A stretch of DNA of 64,000 bases from Pseudomonas sp. PDM05. GTDB taxonomy: Bacteria; Pseudomonadota; Gammaproteobacteria; Pseudomonadales; Pseudomonadaceae. The notes under the pieces are model-generated. The model searched no databases. It was not told the origin of the DNA and was given only the letters and a program-made list of their open reading frames with translations. Position 1 is the first letter of the stretch, and the number at the start of each line of letters is the position of its first letter. Shown here piece after piece: positions 42,060 to 51,417 of this stretch. The stretch is taken from positions 434,001-498,000 of the forward strand of contig NZ_JACVAC010000001.1 of NCBI RefSeq assembly GCF_014851685.1, written 5' to 3'. The translations under genes and the position numbers were made by a program.

Positions 42060-43412
42060 TTATGCACCAACCGCCTGCAAAGGCTTCACCCCCCGCGCCG
42101 CCGTATGCCGATTGACCGGCACCGGCAACCCCAAGTGCCCGCGCAAGGTGCTGTGACTGTACTCACTGCGGAACAAACCGCGCGCGCGCAATAGCGGCAG
42201 AACTTGATCGGTAAAGCGCGCAAAGTCATCCGGCGCACCGACGTGGATGTTAAAACCATCCACCGCCCCCTCGACAAACCAACGCTCGATCTCATCGGCC
42301 ACGGTCTCTGGCGAGCCGACAAAACTGGAGAACGGCTTGGCAAACCGCAACGCCGCCTGGCGCAAGGTCAGGCCCTGGTCGCGGGCGACTTGTTTGATAT
42401 TTTCCGCGTGGCCACGATAGCCGTTGCTGCCCAGGTCGCCCAGTTCCGGGAAAGGTTCGTCCAGTGGGTACTGGCTGAAATCGTGGTAGTTGAACGGCCG
42501 CCCCAGTTGCACCAGGGCCTTGTCCAGGTCCAGCGCGCCGTTGCGTTCCCGGTCGATGGCCTGGGCCTGCTCGTCGGTGTCGGCAATGATCGGCGAGATG
42601 CCCGGCAGGATGGTCACGTGATCCGGATTGCGCCCCGCAGCGGCGGTGCGTTGTTTGATGTCGCGGTAGTAGGCCTGGGCGTCCTCGAAATTGCCCACAC
42701 CGGCAAAGATCCCCTCGGCGTAACGGGCCGCCAGGCTGCGCCCGGATTCGGAAATGCCAGCCTGGAAGATCACCGGCTGGCCCTGGGCCGAACGCGCAAT
42801 ATTCAACGGCCCGGTCACTGAAAAAAACTCACCGTGGTGATCAAGGCGATGCTGGCGCTGCGGGTCGAGGAACACCTTGCTGCGCTTGTCACGCACAAAC
42901 GCGTCGTCTTCATAGGAGTCCCACAGGCCCTGCACCACCTGCAGATGCTCGGCAGCCCGGCGATAACGCTCGGTGTGATCGATATGTTGCTCACGGCCGA
43001 AGTTGCCGGCGGCGCCTTCCAGGCCGGTGGTGACCACATTCCAACCGGCACGGCCGCCGCTGATATGGTCCAGGGACGCGAACTGGCGCGCCACGTTGAA
43101 GGGTTCGGTATAGGACGTGGTCAAGGTCGCCACCAGGCCGATGTTCGAGGTGGCGCCGGCGATGGCCGACAGCAGGGTCAACGGCTCCAGGCGGTTGAGA
43201 AAATGCGGCGCCGAATCCGCGGTGATGTAGGGGCTGTCGACGATGAACACCAGGTCGAACTTGGCCGCTTCCGCCTGCTGCGCCTGGGCGCGATACCAGT
43301 CGATATCGACGCTGGCATCGCCGGGAATTTGTGGGTGCAGCCATTCGTTCTGCGCAGTGCCGACACCGGTGAGAATGGCGCCGAACTTGAGTTGCCGGGA
43401 TGTTGTGGACAT
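42060..43412 (-). CDS. LLM-class flavin-dependent monooxygenase (NtaA/SnaA/DszA family)
   Basis: 450 residues. Family features are LKFGAILTGVGTAQNEWLHP, TTSYTEPFNVARQFASLDHI, SGGRAGWNVVTTGLEGAAGN, QGQPVIFQAGISESGRSLAA and FVGSPETVADEIERWF. These enzymes use reduced FMN from a separate reductase to oxygenate substrates such as nitrilotriacetate, dibenzothiophene sulfone or similar. AGGAG precedes ATG 43412. Last gene of the minus-strand operon that begins with a TonB receptor. A REP pair separates it from ridA. Confidence 0.87.
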   Translation of the reverse strand: MSTTSRQLKFGAILTGVGTAQNEWLHPQIPGDASVDIDWYRAQAQQAEAAKFDLVFIVDSPYITADSAPHFLNRLEPLTLLSAIAGATSNIGLVATLTTSYTEPFNVARQFASLDHISGGRAGWNVVTTGLEGAAGNFGREQHIDHTERYRRAAEHLQVVQGLWDSYEDDAFVRDKRSKVFLDPQRQHRLDHHGEFFSVTGPLNIARSAQGQPVIFQAGISESGRSLAARYAEGIFAGVGNFEDAQAYYRDIKQRTAAAGRNPDHVTILPGISPIIADTDEQAQAIDRERNGALDLDKALVQLGRPFNYHDFSQYPLDEPFPELGDLGSNGYRGHAENIKQVARDQGLTLRQAALRFAKPFSSFVGSPETVADEIERWFVEGAVDGFNIHVGAPDDFARFTDQVLPLLRARGLFRSEYSHSTLRGHLGLPVPVNRHTAARGVKPLQAVGA

Positions 43413-43462
43413 GAAAGTGCTCCTGAAATAGATGGATATCACTGGAGAAACCGGATCAGAAA

Positions 43463-43551
43463 TGTGGGAGCGGGCTTGCTCGCGAATGCGGTGGTTCAAC
43501 TGGAACAGCTTTGACTGATACACCGCTTTCGAGAGCAAGCCCGCTCCCACA
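43463..43551. repeat. REP pair, GTGGGAGCGGGCTTGC family
   Basis: TGTGGGAGCGGGCTTGCTCG at the left, complement ending GCCCGCTCCCACA at the right, followed on the plus side by GTTTTTT. It lies inside an otherwise uninterrupted minus-strand operon between ridA and the monooxygenase gene and could reduce downstream expression. Confidence 0.88.
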
Positions 43552-43568
43552 GTTTTTTACCGAGTGAG

Positions 43569-44003
43569 TCAGTGGGTTCTCGCGGCGATGGCTTCGACTT
43601 CAACCAAGGCACCGGGCAGTGGCAGTGCCACCACCTGCAAGGCCGTGCGCGCCGGTTTGTTCGGTTGCTCCTGTGTACCGAAGAACTGCGTGTAACCCGC
43701 CTGCAAACCGGCGAAGTCGAGCTTGCCGCCGGTCTCTTCGGCGCCGACCAGAAACACGCGCAACTGCACAATGTCACCGAGGTCCAGGTCTTGCTGGCGC
43801 AGGATCGAGCGAATCTTGTTGAACACTGAAACGGTCTGCACCTCAGTGTTGCCGTAAGCCGCTGGGGTGCCCGCCGGGGCGTTGGCATCGTGCAGGTCGG
43901 GCAAGGTGCCGCTGACGAAGATCAAGCTGGCCGACGCCGGTACGGTGACGGTCTGCGAGATCGGGAAGTGGCCGACGCTGGTCCGTTGAATGCTGTCGCT
44001 CAT
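43569..44003 (-). CDS. RidA-family enamine/imine deaminase
   Basis: 144 residues: FPISQTVTVPASASLIFVSG, DLHDANAPAGTPAAYGNTEV, SVFNKIRSILRQQDLDLGDI, ALQVVALPLPGALVEVEAIA. This is the RidA trimer fold, with the substrate arginine replaced by the PGALVEVE pattern typical of RidA-like (Rid2-7) members. Such enzymes hydrolyse imines released by amino acid or amine oxidases, and the flavin amine oxidase gene lies 11 bp upstream. GAGGAG precedes ATG 44003. Confidence 0.88.
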   Translation of the reverse strand: MSDSIQRTSVGHFPISQTVTVPASASLIFVSGTLPDLHDANAPAGTPAAYGNTEVQTVSVFNKIRSILRQQDLDLGDIVQLRVFLVGAEETGGKLDFAGLQAGYTQFFGTQEQPNKPARTALQVVALPLPGALVEVEAIAARTH

Positions 44004-44014
44004 GGTGATGCTCC

Positions 44015-45598
44015 TCAAGAAGCGGCAAGCGCCGCGCGGTGTTGTTGCTCAGTGATCCGTTCGGCCAGTTGCGCGACCACATGCCGTGCCGAATTCGCCG
44101 CCGATTCCTGCCAGATACCCACGCCGCTCTGCACCAGGCCGTCACCGGCGACGTACACGCGACCGAAACCCGCTTCGAGCAAGGCGCTGGCCTCGGCCGC
44201 AAAGTGTTCGCGTTGCAGCCACGGGCCTTCGCTATAGGGGATCTGTTCCCAGGACACCGCCAGCGGGTGGCGCAGGTGTCTGGAATAGCCCGGGTGCAGC
44301 AACTCCACGGCTTCTTGCGAGGTGGCGTACTGTTCCTCCAGGGCTTTGGCGCCAAACCGGTCGGCCCCCTCGCCGGTCACATAACCCGCCACCAATAAAC
44401 CGTCGCGGGTGTTGAGGTCGTTGCTCGGGTACCACAGCAGCCGCGCCGGGTGCTCGATCCACGACAGGCCGCCATAGGTGCGGTAGTCGGTCTCCCAGAA
44501 ACGCGGCGACTGCCACGCGACTTTGGTCGCCTGGTCGCTGCGGGTGCTGAGCAAGGCCGCCTTGACCGGGTCGCTGAAGTCGGTATCCAGCTTGGCCAAC
44601 AGCGGCAATGGCAGGGTCGAGATCAAGTAGTCGGCGCGTACCACCTGCTCGCGGCCACTGTGTTGGTCGTGATACGTCACTGCCACGCCGTCTTCCAACT
44701 GGCGGATCTGGCGCACCTGGGCGCCGAGTTGCACGTGGTCGCGAACCCGGGCGTAGAACGCATCGGTGATGCGGTCCATGCCGCCGACCGGCTGGAACAT
44801 GGTCGCCGAAAATTCCGGGAATTCGGTGTGCAGCAACGCGCCCCACAACTCCGGGTGCAGCAGTTGATCCAGCGCCAACGGGCTGCGCGCAGCCGGCAAC
44901 GCGCCGGGGTGCGCCGGGGAGTCCAGGTGCCCCGAACGAATCGTGCCTTCGAATGCCAGCGCTTGCGAAAGGTCGCCATACACCTGCAAAAACGCCAGCA
45001 GGCGCGTGCGTTCCTCGCGACTCAACACATCATCGAGGGCATCGCGCTGCACGGCTTTTGCCAGCAGGCCGGACAAGTGCCCGCGCGTATCGTTGAGCGC
45101 CTGGCCGACGCTGAACGCCGGTTTCTCCAGATCCGGCCGTACCTGGGCACCATGGCTGCTGTTGACCAGCACTTCCAGGGGCACCCCCAACTCACTGCAA
45201 TAGTCGAGGATCGTGCGGTGCTGGCTGGGAATCCGCGCAGGCCCGGCGTTGAAGTAGTGGCCCTGATCAAACCCGGCGGTTTGCGTGCGGCCGTCCTTGT
45301 AGTCCACACGGTCGCCATGGCGAATGGTCCAGGTGCGGCCGCCGACCCGGTCGCGGGCCTCCAGCACTTGCACAGTGAACCCGGCGCGGCTCAGTTCCAG
45401 CGCGGTGACCAGACCGGCGATCCCGGCGCCCAGCACCAGCACACGGGTGCCCTGCCCCAGGCCGTCCTTGAGTTTCAGCGGTTGCGGGCGGCGGTGCGAC
45501 GAAGGCCCCAGGCCCAGCGCCGCCAGCGCATCCTTGACCGCCTGCTCACCGCCCACCGCAGCAATACTCGACAGTGCTTCACGTCGTGTCAGTCCCAT
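44015..45598 (-). CDS. Flavin monoamine / L-amino acid oxidase family protein
   Basis: 527 residues. The N-terminus LTRREALSSIAAVGG resembles a Tat motif (TRREAL) but the hydrophobic core is weak. FAD fold: RVLVLGAGIAGLVTALELSR, then EARDRVGGRTWTIR. C-terminal FAD contact: GFGRVYVAGDGLVQSGVGIW. The family oxidises amines or L-amino acids to imines, with hydrogen peroxide as by-product. The imine would be cleared by the RidA encoded next. Substrate unknown. Confidence 0.85.
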   Translation of the reverse strand: MGLTRREALSSIAAVGGEQAVKDALAALGLGPSSHRRPQPLKLKDGLGQGTRVLVLGAGIAGLVTALELSRAGFTVQVLEARDRVGGRTWTIRHGDRVDYKDGRTQTAGFDQGHYFNAGPARIPSQHRTILDYCSELGVPLEVLVNSSHGAQVRPDLEKPAFSVGQALNDTRGHLSGLLAKAVQRDALDDVLSREERTRLLAFLQVYGDLSQALAFEGTIRSGHLDSPAHPGALPAARSPLALDQLLHPELWGALLHTEFPEFSATMFQPVGGMDRITDAFYARVRDHVQLGAQVRQIRQLEDGVAVTYHDQHSGREQVVRADYLISTLPLPLLAKLDTDFSDPVKAALLSTRSDQATKVAWQSPRFWETDYRTYGGLSWIEHPARLLWYPSNDLNTRDGLLVAGYVTGEGADRFGAKALEEQYATSQEAVELLHPGYSRHLRHPLAVSWEQIPYSEGPWLQREHFAAEASALLEAGFGRVYVAGDGLVQSGVGIWQESAANSARHVVAQLAERITEQQHRAALAAS

Positions 45599-45610
45599 GC
45601 TCGCTGCTCC

Positions 45611-46534
45611 TTAATCCGGCAGGCCGGGTGGGTTGATCAGCGACTTGTCGACACGCTCCACGTCCAGGCCCCAGCGTTGCAGCACCTGTTCGTATTGGCC
45701 GCCGGCAATCGCGCTTTCCAGGGCGGTATGGATCGGCTTGACCAGGCCGTTGTCCTTGCGCGTGGTCACGGCGATGTCGGCCTGCAACGGCCAACCGCCG
45801 TTGACGGTGCCGACGCGCTTGATGCCGCCGGTGATCGCGGCCGAATAGGCGTACACCGAGTTCGGCCCGAACAGCGCGTCACTGCGCCCGGACTGCACCG
45901 CCAGTTGCGCGGCGGCCTGGTCGTCGAAGTACTGCAACAGCGCGGGCTTGATCCCGGCCTTTTCATTCGCTTCGTTCCAGGCCAACAGGACTTTCTCCTG
46001 GTTGGTGCCCGAACCAACGATGATCTTCAACCCGGCGATGTCCGAGGCCTGCTTGATCGCGTTGATCTTGCTGGTGCTCTTCACATAAAAGCCGAGCACG
46101 TCCTGGCGATAGGTGGCGAAGTCGAAACGTTTCTTGCGCGCCTCGGTCACGGTGACGTTGCTGATCACTGCATCGTATTTGCCCGAGCTGACGCCCAGCG
46201 GCCAATCTTCCCAGCTGGTCTGCACCACGTTGAGTTGCAGGCCAAGGCTGTCAGCGACCAACTGCGCGGTGTCGGCCTCGCTGCCGATGGTGGTCTTGTC
46301 ATCGCTGGCCAGCAAAGCCAGGGGCGGCCCGGCCACGCCGGACACGGCCACGGTGAACTTGCCGGGCTGGGCGAACTTGAAGCCCGGCGGGATTTGCGCG
46401 ATGGCCGCCTCGTTACGCGGCACATGGATGCGCACGCGGTCGGGGCTGAGGTCGACCTGTTGCACGGCGAACGCGCTTTGCGCGGTACTGACGGCCAGCG
46501 CCAGCAGGGCCACACGGGCAGTAGAGATAAACAT
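45611..46534 (-). CDS. Amino-acid-type ABC transporter substrate-binding protein
   Basis: 307 residues. Signal peptide MFISTARVALLALAVSTAQS with cleavage near AFA-VQQ. The periplasmic binding domain (SBP_bac_3) shows WEDWPLGVSSGKYDAVISNV, TEARKKRFDFATYRQDVLGF, LKIIVGSGTNQEKVLLAW. It delivers a polar amino acid or derivative to the permease. Gene order is permease (47319), ATPase (46553), this gene, then oxidase. Confidence 0.88.
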   Translation of the reverse strand: MFISTARVALLALAVSTAQSAFAVQQVDLSPDRVRIHVPRNEAAIAQIPPGFKFAQPGKFTVAVSGVAGPPLALLASDDKTTIGSEADTAQLVADSLGLQLNVVQTSWEDWPLGVSSGKYDAVISNVTVTEARKKRFDFATYRQDVLGFYVKSTSKINAIKQASDIAGLKIIVGSGTNQEKVLLAWNEANEKAGIKPALLQYFDDQAAAQLAVQSGRSDALFGPNSVYAYSAAITGGIKRVGTVNGGWPLQADIAVTTRKDNGLVKPIHTALESAIAGGQYEQVLQRWGLDVERVDKSLINPPGLPD

Positions 46535-46552
46535 GGGCAGTCACTCCTTGAG

Positions 46553-47326
46553 CTAAAGCACCTTGCCGAGAAAGGCCGCGGTGCGAGGATGTCGGGGTTG
46601 GCGGAAAATCTGTTCGGGCGGGCCTTCTTCGATCAACTGGCCGTCGCAGAGGAACACCACGTGGTCGGCGACTTCGCGGGCAAAACCGATTTCGTGGGTG
46701 ACGATCACCAGGGTCACGCCGAGTTGGGTCAGGCCCTTGATCACGTCGAGGACCTCGCCCACCAGCTCCGGGTCGAGGGCTGAAGTGGGTTCATCGAACA
46801 GCAGCACTTTCGGGTCCAGGGCCAGGGCGCGGGCGATGGCCACACGTTGTTGCTGGCCGCCGGACAGCTGGCGCGGGTAGGCGTCGGCCTTGTCCGCCAG
46901 GCCGACCTTGGCCAGCAGCGCCGACGCCCTGGCCTGGGCCTCGGCCTTGCTCCAGCGCTGGTGGGCCAGGGGCGCTTCGGCGATGTTTTCCCAGGCGGTG
47001 AGGTGCGGGAACAGGTTGAAGTTCTGGAACACGAAGCCGACGTCGATGCGGCGTTTGAGGATTTCGCGTTCTTTCAACTCGTAGAGCAGGTCGCCCTTGC
47101 GCCGGTAGCCGACGTATTCACCGTCGATGGTGATGTGGCCGCTGTCGATCTTTTCCAGGTGATTGATGGTGCGCAGCAAGGTGGACTTGCCCGAGCCCGA
47201 TGGCCCGAGAATCACCGTGACCTTGCCGGGGTCGATGGTCAGGTCGATGTCTTTCAACACCTGTTGATTGCCAAAGCGCTTGCCCACGCCCTGGATTTGA
47301 ATACGACCGGCGCGGGCTTCACTCAT
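46553..47326 (-). CDS. Amino-acid-type ABC transporter ATP-binding protein
   Basis: 257 residues (GlnQ/HisP group). Walker A ILGPSGSGKSTLLRTI, Q-loop VGFVFQNFNLFPHLTAWEN, signature QLSGGQQQRVAIARAL, Walker B KVLLFDEPTSALDP, H-loop VIVTHEIGFA. The insert EYVGYRRKGDLLYELKERE is longer than in GlnQ and is seen in a subset of these ATPases. ATG 47326 overlaps the permease end by 8 bp. Confidence 0.9.
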   Translation of the reverse strand: MSEARAGRIQIQGVGKRFGNQQVLKDIDLTIDPGKVTVILGPSGSGKSTLLRTINHLEKIDSGHITIDGEYVGYRRKGDLLYELKEREILKRRIDVGFVFQNFNLFPHLTAWENIAEAPLAHQRWSKAEAQARASALLAKVGLADKADAYPRQLSGGQQQRVAIARALALDPKVLLFDEPTSALDPELVGEVLDVIKGLTQLGVTLVIVTHEIGFAREVADHVVFLCDGQLIEEGPPEQIFRQPRHPRTAAFLGKVL

Positions 47327-48284
47327 GGGATTTCTCCTTGAGCCAGCGCGTGATGCGCTGCAACGGCGTGGGCGGCAGCACCCGCGCAGTGCCACGGGCG
47401 AAGTAGCGCTCGACGTAGTACTGCGCACTGGTCAGCACGGTGGTGATGATCAAGTACCAGACCGTCGCCACGATCAGCAGCGGGATCACCGCCTGGGTGC
47501 GGTTGTAGATGACCTGCACGGTGTAGAACAGCTCGGGCAAGGCCAGCACGTAGACGATGGAAGTGCCCTTGACCAGGCCGATGATCTCGTTGAAACCCGA
47601 CGGCAGGATCGAGCGCAGCGCCTGGGGCAGGATGATCCGGAACACCCGCCGCGACGCCGGTAACCCGAGGGCGGCCGCCGCTTCGTGCTGGCCTGCGTCC
47701 ACACCGATCAGGCCGCCACGAATGATCTCCGCCGCGTAGGCCGCCTGCATCAGGCTCAAGCCCAGCACCGCCACGGTGAATTGGCTGAGCACGTCCACGG
47801 TGGACCACTCGGCGAACACCAGGTCTGTGAACGGCACGCCCAGCACAATGTGGTCATACAGGTAGGCGAAGTTGTACAGGATGATCAGCACCAACAGCGC
47901 CGGCATCGAGCGAAAAAACCAGATGTAACCCCAGGCCAACGCGGCCAGCAGCGGCGAGCCCGACAGCCGCGCCAGCGCCAGGCCGGTGCCGAGGAGCATG
48001 CTGAACAGCGTGCTCAGCAGCGTCAGCAACAACGTCTGGCCGAGGCCACGCAGCACCGACGGCGAAAAGAACCACTGGCCGAACACGCCCCACTCCCAAC
48101 GCGGGTTGGTGGCCAGGGAGTGCACGATGCCGAGCAGTACCAACGCGGCAAAGATCGACCCGGCCCAGCGCCAGGGATGCCGCGCGGGGACGACTTGCAG
48201 GGTCTTGATCGGAGTGGCGACACGCGCCGTGCGGACCGGGCTGGCGTGCTCGATCAGATCATAGGGTTTGGCGACGATGGGCAT
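47319..48284 (-). CDS. Amino-acid-type ABC transporter permease (HisM/GlnP group)
   Basis: 321 residues. An N-terminal extension precedes the first helix (WRWAGSIFAALVLLGIV). The transport domain follows: GLGQTLLLTLLSTLFSMLLG, FRSMPALLVLIILYNFA, and the EAA loop GQHEAAAALGLPASRRVFRI ILPQ. It probably acts as a homodimer, since only one permease gene is present. The TonB receptor gene ends only 25 bp upstream. Confidence 0.9.
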   Translation of the reverse strand: MPIVAKPYDLIEHASPVRTARVATPIKTLQVVPARHPWRWAGSIFAALVLLGIVHSLATNPRWEWGVFGQWFFSPSVLRGLGQTLLLTLLSTLFSMLLGTGLALARLSGSPLLAALAWGYIWFFRSMPALLVLIILYNFAYLYDHIVLGVPFTDLVFAEWSTVDVLSQFTVAVLGLSLMQAAYAAEIIRGGLIGVDAGQHEAAAALGLPASRRVFRIILPQALRSILPSGFNEIIGLVKGTSIVYVLALPELFYTVQVIYNRTQAVIPLLIVATVWYLIITTVLTSAQYYVERYFARGTARVLPPTPLQRITRWLKEKSHE

Positions 48285-48309
48285 GTTCTCTTCCTCGCGG
48301 GTTGTGGCC

Positions 48310-50703
48310 TTAGAAGGCGTAAGTCAGCCGGGTGTAGTAGTAACCGCCGGTAAAACCGAAGGGCGAATAGGTGCCGTAGCTGCTGACCATGGTGCTGCTC
48401 GGCACGCCTTGTTTTTTCGGGTAGACGTCAAACAGGTTCTTGGCGCCGACGGCGACGTTGAGGTCTTTGGTGAGGTTGTAGCCAAGGTCGAGGTCGGTGA
48501 TCCACTTGGCGCTGTAGACCCGGTCGAGGCTGCGGTCGGCGGAGACGTTGACCTCCTTGTAGGAGCCGTAGCGGGTCAGGGCCAGGTTGAGGTTGAAGCG
48601 CTCGATGCTCCAATCGCCGCCGAGGATCAGCTTGGTGCTCGGCTGTACGCCGGTGATCAGGTTGCGCGCCTGGCGATCCATCAGGTCGTAGGAGGTGCCG
48701 AGGATCGTGGTGGACTCCTTGTAGTTGAGGATCCTGGTCTGGTTCCAGTTGAATGCGGCGGTCCACTTCAGCGAACCGTATGCACCGAGGTCCTGGTTGT
48801 AGTTGCTGACCAGGTCGAGGCCCTTGGTACGGGTGTCGGCACCGTTGATGAAGTACTGGCCGCCGGAGGTGGAAGTGATGCCGTTGCCTTGCAGGACTTG
48901 GGTGATTTGCGGACCGAGCAAGGTGCCGGTGAGGGTGATGCGGTCGCGCAGGTTGATCACGTAGGCGTCGGCGGTGAAGCTCAGGCGGTCGGTGGGTGTG
49001 AGGGTGAAACCGAGGCTGAAGTTGGTCGAGCGCTCGGGTTTCAACTCTTGTGCACCGAGGGCCTGGGCGGCGGCCGAACCGACCGGCAGCACACCGTAGT
49101 TGATCGACTGATACACCCCGTCCACCACGCCATAGGTGGTGGAACGCGCACTGAACAGGCTGTTGGCCAGGGACGGCGCGCGGAAGCCATTGCTCACCGT
49201 GGCGCGCACGGCGAATTGTGGGGTGAAGTCATAACGGGTGGTCAGCTTGCCGCTGCGCGTGGCGCCGACGCCCTGGTTGTAGTGTTCGTAACGCAACGCG
49301 GTGCCCACGTACCAGTCCGGCACCGGGTTGAAGCCCACGTCCACATAGCTGGCCAGGCTGTTGCGCGAGGCGGTGGCTTCTTCATCCGGCGAAATGCCGT
49401 TGGTGACCTGCGCCCCGGACGACGCGCAATTGCCCGGGGCCACGCAGTAGCCGCCGTTGGCGTAGGACGCATAGTCACCGGCCTGCACCTCATAAGTGTC
49501 GCGCCGGTGTTCGAAGCCGTAGCTCAGGTCCAGCGGCTTTTGCAGGCCAATGTCGAAGCCGCGCTTGAAGTCGAGGTTGGTGGTCAGTTCGGTGGAAATC
49601 CACGTGCCCGAGGTGAAGTGATTCGGCGTGGCCTCGCCCAGGGACGGGTTCTGGTTGTGGGTGGTGCCCTGCTCCGCGTCGTTGCGCCCGTAGGTGGTGG
49701 ACAAATCCCAGTCCCACTCGCCGACGGTGCCTTTGCCACCGAAGGCGGCCTGGAAGTCGTCTTCGTCGATAAACCAGGTCGGCGTGTAGCCGCCGGGGTA
49801 GCCGTTGGGGCCGGTGGTGATGGTGTTGGTGATGGTCGGCAGGCGGAAGTTCTGGCCCTGCTCGGCCTTGCGCCGCGAGTAGGTGGTAAAGGAATACAGG
49901 CTGAAGCTGTCATCGAGCGGCAGCTCGGCGTTGTAGCCCAGGGTCAGCAGATTGGTCTTGGGTGTGCCGTAGCCGCCGTAGGTAGAACGCCCCGCCTGCT
50001 CATGGGCCTGGGCGTAGGTGTAACCGTTGGCGCTGGCCTTGTTGTCATCGTTCTGGCTGCGCGCATCAAGGGCCAGTTGCACAATGCCGCCGTTGCCGAT
50101 TTCAAAACCCTTGTTGAGGCTCTGTTGCACGGTCTGTTTCTTGCCGTCGTAACCCAGGCCTGCGTTGGTCACCGAGGTGCCGCTGGTGTCGGCCTTGAGG
50201 ATCACGTTGATCACCCCGGCGATGGCGTCCGAGCCATATTGGGCGGCGGCGCCGTCACGCAGGACTTCCACATGGTCGATGGCGCTGATGGGGATCAGGT
50301 CAAGGTCAGCCGGCGCGGCGCCGGTGTTGATCCCGTTGATGTTCAGGGTGGCGCTGGTGTGGCGACGCTTGCCATTGACCAGCACCAGCACTTCAGCGGC
50401 GCTCAGGCCACGCAGGTTGGGCGCGCGGGCGATACCGCTGGCGTCCCAGCCGGTTTTTTCCGGCAGGGTCAGCGACGGGATCACCGCACTCAGGGCTTCC
50501 ATCAAACCGGGCTTGCCGGTGTTCTGCAATTGCTTGGCGCTGACCACATCGATCGGCACCGCGCTGCTAGTGACAGTGCGCTGCTCGGCGCCACGGTTGC
50601 CGGTGACCACTACGGTCGAAAGGGTGCTGTCATCCTGGGCCTGGGCGGCGTTGGCCAGCATTGCCAGGGCCAGTACGGCGGTGGGTGTTAGCGCTTGCTT
50701 CAT
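48310..50703 (-). CDS. TonB-dependent outer-membrane receptor
   Basis: About 797 residues. Signal peptide KQALTPTAVLALAMLANAAQ then a TonB box-like STLSTVVVTG. Plug domain: LSAAEVLVLVNGKRRHTSAT, IDHVEVLRDGAAAQYGSDAI, AGVINVILK. A 22-strand barrel follows with NGFRAPSLANSLFSARSTTY and AKNLFDVYP, ending RLTYAF. ATG 50703 has AGGA 6 bp upstream; ATG 50709 is nearly on top of it. First gene of the operon 50703-42060. The co-encoded amino-acid transporter and oxidases suggest an organic nitrogen ligand rather than a siderophore. Confidence 0.88.
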   Translation of the reverse strand: MKQALTPTAVLALAMLANAAQAQDDSTLSTVVVTGNRGAEQRTVTSSAVPIDVVSAKQLQNTGKPGLMEALSAVIPSLTLPEKTGWDASGIARAPNLRGLSAAEVLVLVNGKRRHTSATLNINGINTGAAPADLDLIPISAIDHVEVLRDGAAAQYGSDAIAGVINVILKADTSGTSVTNAGLGYDGKKQTVQQSLNKGFEIGNGGIVQLALDARSQNDDNKASANGYTYAQAHEQAGRSTYGGYGTPKTNLLTLGYNAELPLDDSFSLYSFTTYSRRKAEQGQNFRLPTITNTITTGPNGYPGGYTPTWFIDEDDFQAAFGGKGTVGEWDWDLSTTYGRNDAEQGTTHNQNPSLGEATPNHFTSGTWISTELTTNLDFKRGFDIGLQKPLDLSYGFEHRRDTYEVQAGDYASYANGGYCVAPGNCASSGAQVTNGISPDEEATASRNSLASYVDVGFNPVPDWYVGTALRYEHYNQGVGATRSGKLTTRYDFTPQFAVRATVSNGFRAPSLANSLFSARSTTYGVVDGVYQSINYGVLPVGSAAAQALGAQELKPERSTNFSLGFTLTPTDRLSFTADAYVINLRDRITLTGTLLGPQITQVLQGNGITSTSGGQYFINGADTRTKGLDLVSNYNQDLGAYGSLKWTAAFNWNQTRILNYKESTTILGTSYDLMDRQARNLITGVQPSTKLILGGDWSIERFNLNLALTRYGSYKEVNVSADRSLDRVYSAKWITDLDLGYNLTKDLNVAVGAKNLFDVYPKKQGVPSSTMVSSYGTYSPFGFTGGYYYTRLTYAF

Positions 50704-50709
50704 AGCCAT

Positions 50710-51417
50710 TCCTGCTTATCCAAATCGCGAAGTCGGGCAGCCACGCGGTCGTGCGTGGTGCTCGTTTTTTGGGGGGTGTGGCGGCGATTGGGGGCTAAGG
50801 CGCGTGCGGGGTGTGAATCGGCAACATACGTTGAATTCCCTTCCAACGATTCTGCTACGGGCATGATTACCCGGTTATGGGAGCAGAATCTGAATCACGA
50901 TGAGTACCATCCGAGGTCAGGGGTAGGCTGTTGCGATCAAACATAACGGAATGGGTTTTGAAAATATAATGCTGTTTTGGTCTAAGCTAATATTCTTGTA
51001 TTTCATTATTTATGGATTTTTTATACATATAAATGATGTTTTTGAGTGCATATCCATTGCTGCGATAACGGCGGCTCACTTTTGAAAAGCGCAAACCACA
51101 GTTCCATCTGAATACATGGAGATCCAAATGTGGGAGCGGGCTTGCTCGCGAATGCGGTGTGTCAGTCAACTCATTCATTGGCTGATCCACCGCATTCGCG
51201 AGCAAGCCCGCTCCCACAGTTTTGACCCCGTTCAACCCGCACATACCGAGACGCCGGGTTAGCCGCACTGGGTCTAGGCGAGGTGCCGAGTGTTGGGGCG
51301 TGACCACTCGGCCTGTTGCGGATGCAACCTACATCCGCCTAGGAAGCATCTGACTTCTCGCGTCTGCCCTTCACGCCTTAGCGTGCGTGTCCCTGCCAAG
51401 CAAAGGACATCGCCGAC
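50710..51417. other. Intergenic region between the TonB receptor and the PAAR effector
   Basis: About 700 bp without a supported gene. 50880-51070 is markedly AT-rich (for example TTTATGGATTTTTTATACAT near 51010) and probably holds the receptor promoter on the minus strand. 51129-51218 is a REP pair. 51220-51417 is GC-richer, leads to the effector, and ends with AAAGGA 11 bp before its ATG. Confidence 0.5.
51129..51218. repeat. REP pair, GTGGGAGCGGGCTTGC family
   Basis: TGTGGGAGCGGGCTTGCTCG at the left and AGCAAGCCCGCTCCCACA at the right, arms nearly perfect, same family as 37224 and 43463. Confidence 0.9.

Noticed and set aside
48268..50691. 807-codon open frame antisense to the TonB receptor
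   Set aside because: It mirrors the receptor gene exactly and is valine/glycine-rich with no domain pattern; a by-product of high GC3 in the real gene.
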